Shown here piece after piece: positions 59,714-64,000 of a DNA stretch of 64,000 nucleotides. A program made the position numbers and the translations under genes. Location: contig JAMXHR010000017.1 in assembly GCA_023955635.1 (NCBI GenBank), forward strand, positions 434,001-498,000, read 5' to 3'. The notes below the pieces were generated by a model. That model was not told the DNA's origin. It worked only from the letters and a program-made list of their open reading frames with translations, and made no database searches. Within the stretch, counting starts at the first letter, position 1; each line of letters starts with the position of its first letter. The stretch is from Methanosarcina sp. ERenArc_MAG2 (lineage in GTDB: Archaea; Halobacteriota; Methanosarcinia; Methanosarcinales; Methanosarcinaceae).

Positions 59714-59894
59714 TCCAAAATAGAGAATAACAGAAATGAAAAGTAAAAGCCTCAGGGATTTAGACTTTTGCTTTTCTACTTCACTTTACTTTTTCACTCA
59801 ATTCTCTCGAATCCTTTTCAATTCTCCGGAACCTTCTAGTAATTAAATCAGCGCAATTCTCCTGTCCTTACTTTCCTCATGCCTTTTGAGAGTT

Positions 59895-61085
59895 TCAGGA
59901 AAAGAGTTTTCTTGCCGCCTCTTCTGCCTTTCTCATGACCTCTTTTAGGGGAATACCGCTAGTTTTTGCGATTTTCTTGCAGTCCTCAAACTCAGCAGAG
60001 ATATTGAGCAGGATACCTTCCGAGTCCCTGGCAATCTTTACCGCAGTTTCATATACTTCCCCTTCTACCTCAAGTTTAACTGTTTCGATTTTTCGGGCGG
60101 CCATCAGCCTATGCCGGGTAGGGATCACTCTAATTCCCAGAGAGCCCGTTTCGATAATGATTTTACGGGCTAACTTCGCAGTATCTTCAGGCTTTGCAAT
60201 AACCTTGATAATATGAGCAGGGCGGCCTTTTTTCATTGTTGCCGGGATAATTACAACATCTCTTGCTCCCATAGCAAGCAATTCCTCGAACAGGTTACCC
60301 AGGACTTCTCCGCTCACATCGTCAGCATTAGTTTCGAGCACCTCAATTATATCCGGGATCAGGCAGGAATCAAGCTCGGATATTACTCCCTGAAGCACGT
60401 TGGGCCCAGCTAGATCGGAGTCTCCGGCCCCGTAGCCAATTGAAATTACCCTGCCCTGGGGAAAAATCTCCACTGGTCTGGCAAAATGGGCAAAAATAGC
60501 AGCCCCTGTAGGGGTAAGAAGTTCCTTTTTCTCCCCACCTCCCTTGAAATAGAGTTTCCCTTTCCTGAGAAGTTCAAGGGTAGCAGGCGCTGGGACAGGC
60601 AGAGTTCCGTGCGCACATTCTATCGTCCCGCTACCCACATTTATAGGAGTGCAGTAAACAGAATCGCAGTTAAGGGCATGGATGGCTGCCGAAGAGCCTA
60701 TTACATCGGCAAGGGCATCACTCTGCCCCACCTCATGGAAATGGAGTTTTTCAAGGTCAGGCTGCCCGTGGACTGAAGCTTCGGCTTCCGCCATCTTCAA
60801 AAATATGTCAAGAGCACTTGCCTCCACCCTGGAAGGAAGCTTTGAAGTCTTTATTGCGTCCACGAGCTCCGGATATGTGCGGACAGGTTCTTTTTCAGGC
60901 ACTCTTATCCGGATATCCAGAGCTTTTATTCCCATTTTCAGAACTTCTATCATATCCACGGATACTGGTACAGAGGCCTCGATTAGTTCTTTAACCTCTT
61001 TCCTATCAGCCCCGAGATCAAGGGCACATCCGAGGATCATATCTCCTGCTGCCCCTGAAAATGGATTGAATACAAGTGCTTTCAT
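59895..61085 (-). CDS. larC: LarC, nickel-pincer cofactor nickel-insertion protein
   Basis: 396 residues. LarC inserts nickel into the pincer nucleotide cofactor of lactate racemase-like enzymes. Seen: FNPFSGAAGDMILGCALDLG at the start, HFHEVGQSDALADVIGS, GTLPVPAPATLELLRKG, the nucleotide-binding LETNADDVSGEVLGNLFEEL and PTRHRLMAARK. The frame is intact. It follows larB by 45 bases on the same strand; LarE, the third usual partner, is not here, and no lactate racemase gene is near. Confidence 0.93.
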   Translation of the reverse strand: MKALVFNPFSGAAGDMILGCALDLGADRKEVKELIEASVPVSVDMIEVLKMGIKALDIRIRVPEKEPVRTYPELVDAIKTSKLPSRVEASALDIFLKMAEAEASVHGQPDLEKLHFHEVGQSDALADVIGSSAAIHALNCDSVYCTPINVGSGTIECAHGTLPVPAPATLELLRKGKLYFKGGGEKKELLTPTGAAIFAHFARPVEIFPQGRVISIGYGAGDSDLAGPNVLQGVISELDSCLIPDIIEVLETNADDVSGEVLGNLFEELLAMGARDVVIIPATMKKGRPAHIIKVIAKPEDTAKLARKIIIETGSLGIRVIPTRHRLMAARKIETVKLEVEGEVYETAVKIARDSEGILLNISAEFEDCKKIAKTSGIPLKEVMRKAEEAARKLFS

Positions 61086-61130
61086 AAAGACTCCTTTCTG
61101 GATTTCGGTTTCAATTTATCCTCCTGTTTA

Positions 61131-61934
61131 TTATCCTTCCCGATTTTCATTTTCGTTCTTCCCTCGGGCCTCGGCAGCCGTAATCATGTTTGCGATCCGG
61201 GCTGCATACGCTCCCGCAACAAAGCCTGCATCAATATTTACTACTGCGAGAGTGGAACAGGATTGGAGCATTGACAGCAGGGCAGCTTTTCCTCCGCCAC
61301 CTGCCCCGTAACCTGTGGAGACCGGAAGCCCGATTACAGGCACATCAACAAGTCCCGAGACTATTGTGGGAAGCGTTCCTTCTCTGCCGGCTGCAACAAC
61401 GATTGCTCCAGGCATCATAGATTTGAGCTTATGCAGTTCGGGAATCAGCCTGTGGATTCCTGCAACCCCAACGTCATAAGCAGTAATAGTTTCACAGCCC
61501 ATTTCTGAGGCCACAACCCTTGCTTCTTCCGCAGCCGGGATGTCTGCCGTGCCTGCCGAAATGATTCCTACAACCCCACCTGTTCTGGGGGCAGGAGTAC
61601 CGTCATGAATAACAACCGTGCGGGCTCTGCAGTTCCACTCAAGTTTATCCTGTCCGAAGGCCTGTTTAAGGGCTTCAAGATGCTTTGTGGAGACTCGGGT
61701 AACGAGGGCTCTTTTGCTCTCAGTAACCATGACTCTGGCGATCTCCACCACATCCTCAGGCTCCTTACAGTCGGCAAGGATGGCCTCGATTATTCCTGTC
61801 CTGCTTTTCCTATGAGAATCAAGTTTTGCAATGTTTGCATAAGAGACAAAACCCAGACCACGGGCTTGCTTTTCCGCAGCCTCAAGGTCCATTTTTCCTT
61901 CTTTAACAGCCCGAAGTATATCAGTAAGATCCAT
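61131..61934 (-). CDS. larB: LarB, pincer cofactor precursor carboxylase/hydrolase
   Basis: 267 residues of the AIR carboxylase-related LarB family, which makes the dicarboxylated pyridinium mononucleotide from nicotinate adenine dinucleotide. PurE-like motifs: TGGVVGIISAGTADIPAAEE, GVAGIHRLIPEL and VAAGREGTLPTIVSGLV, then PVSTGYGAGGGGKAAL. It is upstream of larC in an operon. A partial second larB fragment lies at 11421-11549 in the island. Confidence 0.93.
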   Translation of the reverse strand: MDLTDILRAVKEGKMDLEAAEKQARGLGFVSYANIAKLDSHRKSRTGIIEAILADCKEPEDVVEIARVMVTESKRALVTRVSTKHLEALKQAFGQDKLEWNCRARTVVIHDGTPAPRTGGVVGIISAGTADIPAAEEARVVASEMGCETITAYDVGVAGIHRLIPELHKLKSMMPGAIVVAAGREGTLPTIVSGLVDVPVIGLPVSTGYGAGGGGKAALLSMLQSCSTLAVVNIDAGFVAGAYAARIANMITAAEARGKNENENREG

Positions 61935-62123
61935 GTACTACCCTGCACCGAAAAGATTTACCTGCTTTAAATGATGATCAGCTTAATAATAAGTAGTCAA
62001 GCAATAATTTATTGGTTTGAAGAGTCTTTAGGGTTTTTGGTTATATGGGATTTTTGGTGACTTAAGGAAAAATACTTCAGCGATACATTTAAAAATCCGA
62101 ATTGTTAATGTGTAGAGATCATC

Positions 62124-62824
62124 ATGCTCATAGTACTCTCATTAGGCGGTTCAATTCTCGCAAAAGACCTTGACTCGGATCGTTTTTTAAAATATGCAGA
62201 TGTTCTCCGGAATATCTCGAAAAAGCATACACTGCTCGTGGTAACCGGGGAGGAGAAGCGGCAAGGCACTATATCGAGGCTGCAAGGGCTATGGGAGCCG
62301 ATGAAGTAACCTGCGATTATATAGGCATCGAAATCACTCGCCTGAACGCACGACTGCTTGCCGCAGCCCTCGGGTCCGACGCATACCCTGAAATCCCGCA
62401 AAACTACGTAGAAGCTTCAAAGGCAATGAATTCGGGGAAGATCGTGGTAATGGGAGGAATCACACCTGGCCAGACTACTGATGCTGTAGCCGCAATTCTT
62501 GCAGAGTTCCTGCGGGCAGACCTCCTCACAATTGCAACGTCGATTGACGGAGTTTATTCTTCAGACCCGAACTGTGACCCCACTGCAGTAAAATATGATA
62601 AAATCTCCCCTGAGAAACTAATAAACATAGTCATGGCAATTGAGATGAAAGCAGGCTCCAAGTCTCCTGTTGACCCCGTAGCCGCAAAAATTATCGAACG
62701 CTGCAAGCTCGATGCCCTTGTTATGGATGCTCGGGATCCTGCCCTGCTCGGAAAAGTTCTCGACGGAGAAGCATCCAGAAAATCTCCGGTATCCTGTGGA
62801 ACCTGGATCACAACGAGAAAATAA
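62124..62824 (+). CDS. pyrH: Uridylate kinase (archaeal UMP kinase), one frameshift
   Basis: Phosphorylates UMP to UDP; archaeal amino-acid-kinase fold. The start IVLSLGGSILAKDLDSDRF has the GGS nucleotide loop. The next strand VVTGGGEAARHYIEAARAMG is restored by adding one G in the run 62247-62250. Then GGITPGQTTDAVAAILAEFL and DGVYSSDPNCDPTAVKYDKI and MKAGSKSPVDPVAAKI follow. Joined length is 233 residues. Essential, so the shift is probably a sequencing deletion. It runs divergent from larB. Confidence 0.93.
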
Positions 62825-62877
62825 GACAAGGAACAGCCTTAATAGCCAGAAGAAATAAAGTCCGAAAAGTAAAAGCT

Positions 62878-62898
62878 GGCTTTAAAGCCCTTATTTTT
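62878..62898 (+). terminator. Short hairpin terminator after pyrH
   Basis: GGCTTTAAAGCC self-complementary stem followed by a T-rich run, about 55 bases after the stop. Confidence 0.4.
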
Positions 62899-63008
62899 AC
62901 GAAAGATGAAAACTTAAACATAGAGCGACATACATTCCTATTACAGAGATCAGGCCGGAATGCCGGTTTCGGTTCCCTGGAGGATCTGGAAAGAAGGAGG
63001 ATCTGGGC

Positions 63009-64000
63009 TTGAGCCAGCCGGGAGAAAAGAGTTCTTTTAAACATAAAGGGTTTATTTTCCGCTGTTTTTCCATACTTCTATTCTCCATTGTCTTTTGCAC
63101 TGAGATCAGTGCTGCTGTTGCTGGGGTAAACGGGACAGCCCTTGAAGAAGAAATCCCGGGAAATGTCGTTATCACTGATTTTTTCTCAGACCATGATCTC
63201 TCTGATGCAACAATTCGGTTTGAACAGCCTCTTGAAAATACCTCGCTTGTTTTTACTTTGCGTTCGGAAAAGAAGCTACTGAAATCGAAAACTTTCCTGC
63301 TGGGTTCTGTAGAGAAAGGACAGGAAGTTAAAAAAGTTCTGTTCTGGAAGCTTGAAGAAGGCTTCGGAAAAAATAGGGACTCTGAAGAGGATAGAGACTC
63401 TTATACAGCACAGATTTTTGTAAAAAATGGCAGCGAAAACCTTGCCTCAAGAGAACTTTCATTTTCTTATAGAAATCCTGCCCTTTCAAAGCTTAAACTT
63501 GTAGACTTTTCTGCAGATTCCGAAAAAGCTTCTGTTTTGATGACTCTCACAAGCCCTGCAAGCTTCGGGAGTGTGCAAATGCCTGAGCCCGGTATGATAG
63601 ACCTTGATCTCAAGCTCCTTTCGGGTACGGAAATCGTGTATTCCGAAAGTCAGAAGAATATCCCTGTTACGGACGCTTATTACAAACCCATTCAGTGGCC
63701 TTTTCTTTTAGAAAAGGGTAGAAAATATACAGCTCTTCTTAAGGTTCACTCTCACTCTCCTGACATTACTACAGCGTATAGATCGGATTTCACGGCAGAA
63801 GAAAAAGTGGAAATTCTCGACCCTGATATCGATGTGGATGAATACGGAGCAAGTATCACCATCGCCGGGAAATCCCAGGTGCCTTTTAACGGCGTTATAA
63901 GGGTTGTGCTGACTCCTGAAGAAGGGAAAGTGCAGGTTTTTGAAGAAACCGCAGATATCCTGACAGCAGGAAAACAAGATACTGTAGGAATAATCTGGCA
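63009..64000 (+). CDS. Exported protein with beta-rich domains, runs off the window
   Basis: An open frame from TTG 63009 reaches base 64000 without a stop (330 codons seen). GGAGG lies eight bases before the TTG. After a basic start (MSQPGEKSSFKHKGFIFR) come a signal-type hydrophobic stretch (CFSILLFSIVF) and then an extracytoplasmic, beta-strand-rich sequence: GNVVITDFFSDHDLSDATIR and, later, YRNPALSKLKLVDFSADSEK. It looks like a lipoprotein or surface/secretion protein. I do not recognise the family. The C-terminus lies outside the window. Confidence 0.75.
   Translation, partial: MSQPGEKSSFKHKGFIFRCFSILLFSIVFCTEISAAVAGVNGTALEEEIPGNVVITDFFSDHDLSDATIRFEQPLENTSLVFTLRSEKKLLKSKTFLLGSVEKGQEVKKVLFWKLEEGFGKNRDSEEDRDSYTAQIFVKNGSENLASRELSFSYRNPALSKLKLVDFSADSEKASVLMTLTSPASFGSVQMPEPGMIDLDLKLLSGTEIVYSESQKNIPVTDAYYKPIQWPFLLEKGRKYTALLKVHSHSPDITTAYRSDFTAEEKVEILDPDIDVDEYGASITIAGKSQVPFNGVIRVVLTPEEGKVQVFEETADILTAGKQDTVGIIW

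Overview
The window looks like chromosome of a methylotrophic methanogen of the genus Methanosarcina. The evidence is a methanol methyltransferase operon (mtaCB) beside Msr-type regulators, an archaeal TFIIB and Gar1 pair, two 2[4Fe-4S] ferredoxins, an AroA'-type hept-6-ulosonate synthase, archaeal LarB/LarC, a COG1361/Yip1 pair, a PGF-CTERM surface protein, and many Methanosarcina-style transposases and miniature elements. I cannot fix the species.

Layout. 1-9.4 kb is conserved housekeeping: RNase J (3' part), geranylgeranyl diphosphate synthase, pyruvate phosphate dikinase (minus), Gar1, TFIIB, a LysE-type exporter and Trm5. 9.5-20.3 kb is a genomic island. It starts at the 3' end of an intact tRNA-Thr(CGT) gene and ends at a 68-base duplicate of that gene. 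It carries a metallo-hydrolase, a larB fragment, a TetR regulator with an aldo/keto reductase, two transposases, an exported catalase and miniature elements, but no integrase that I can see. 20.7-24.1 kb has a flavin reductase, an IS5-family remnant and a SWIM zinc-finger protein. 24.2-29.9 kb has a ferredoxin, a hypoxanthine-DNA-glycosylase-like protein, two Msr-type regulators and, divergent from them behind a long structured leader, mtaC-mtaB. 30-36.6 kb is a repeat-rich zone with a candidate small RNA, several nested miniature elements, a Yip1/COG1361 pair cut short by an insertion, a PHP hydrolase and a lone TnpB. 36.7-45.6 kb has alkaline phosphatase and PsiE (phosphate-related), the second copy of the candidate small RNA, two tandem glycosyltransferases, a HAD phosphatase, MsrB and a MacB-like permease. 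45.8-48.4 kb is a KAP-like membrane NTPase split by a 276-base miniature element. 48.3-64 kb includes a decayed acetyltransferase, a flavoprotein, a DUF2341 surface protein, dut, AroA', a radical SAM enzyme, a CobW GTPase, a second ferredoxin, asd, larC-larB, UMP kinase and an exported protein running off the end.

Quality of the sequence. At least 13 genes, including ones that must be essential (idsA, trm5, asd, UMP kinase), are broken by shifts that nearly all behave as loss of one base, mostly in a short homopolymer. Restoring the bases gives normal-length proteins. I treat these as probable sequencing deletions and annotate the joined genes. True decay is different in kind: the GNAT gene (in-frame stops), the IS5 and larB fragments, the COG1361 stub and the genes split by IS630 or the 276-base element.

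How the parts work together. Msr proteins are known to control mtaCB isozymes in Methanosarcina, so the divergent pair probably controls this methanol operon, whose products move the methyl group of methanol to a corrinoid. The mobile fraction has a clear history: several miniature elements have exact target duplications, two are nested in others, and empty-site reconstruction restores interrupted genes in frame.
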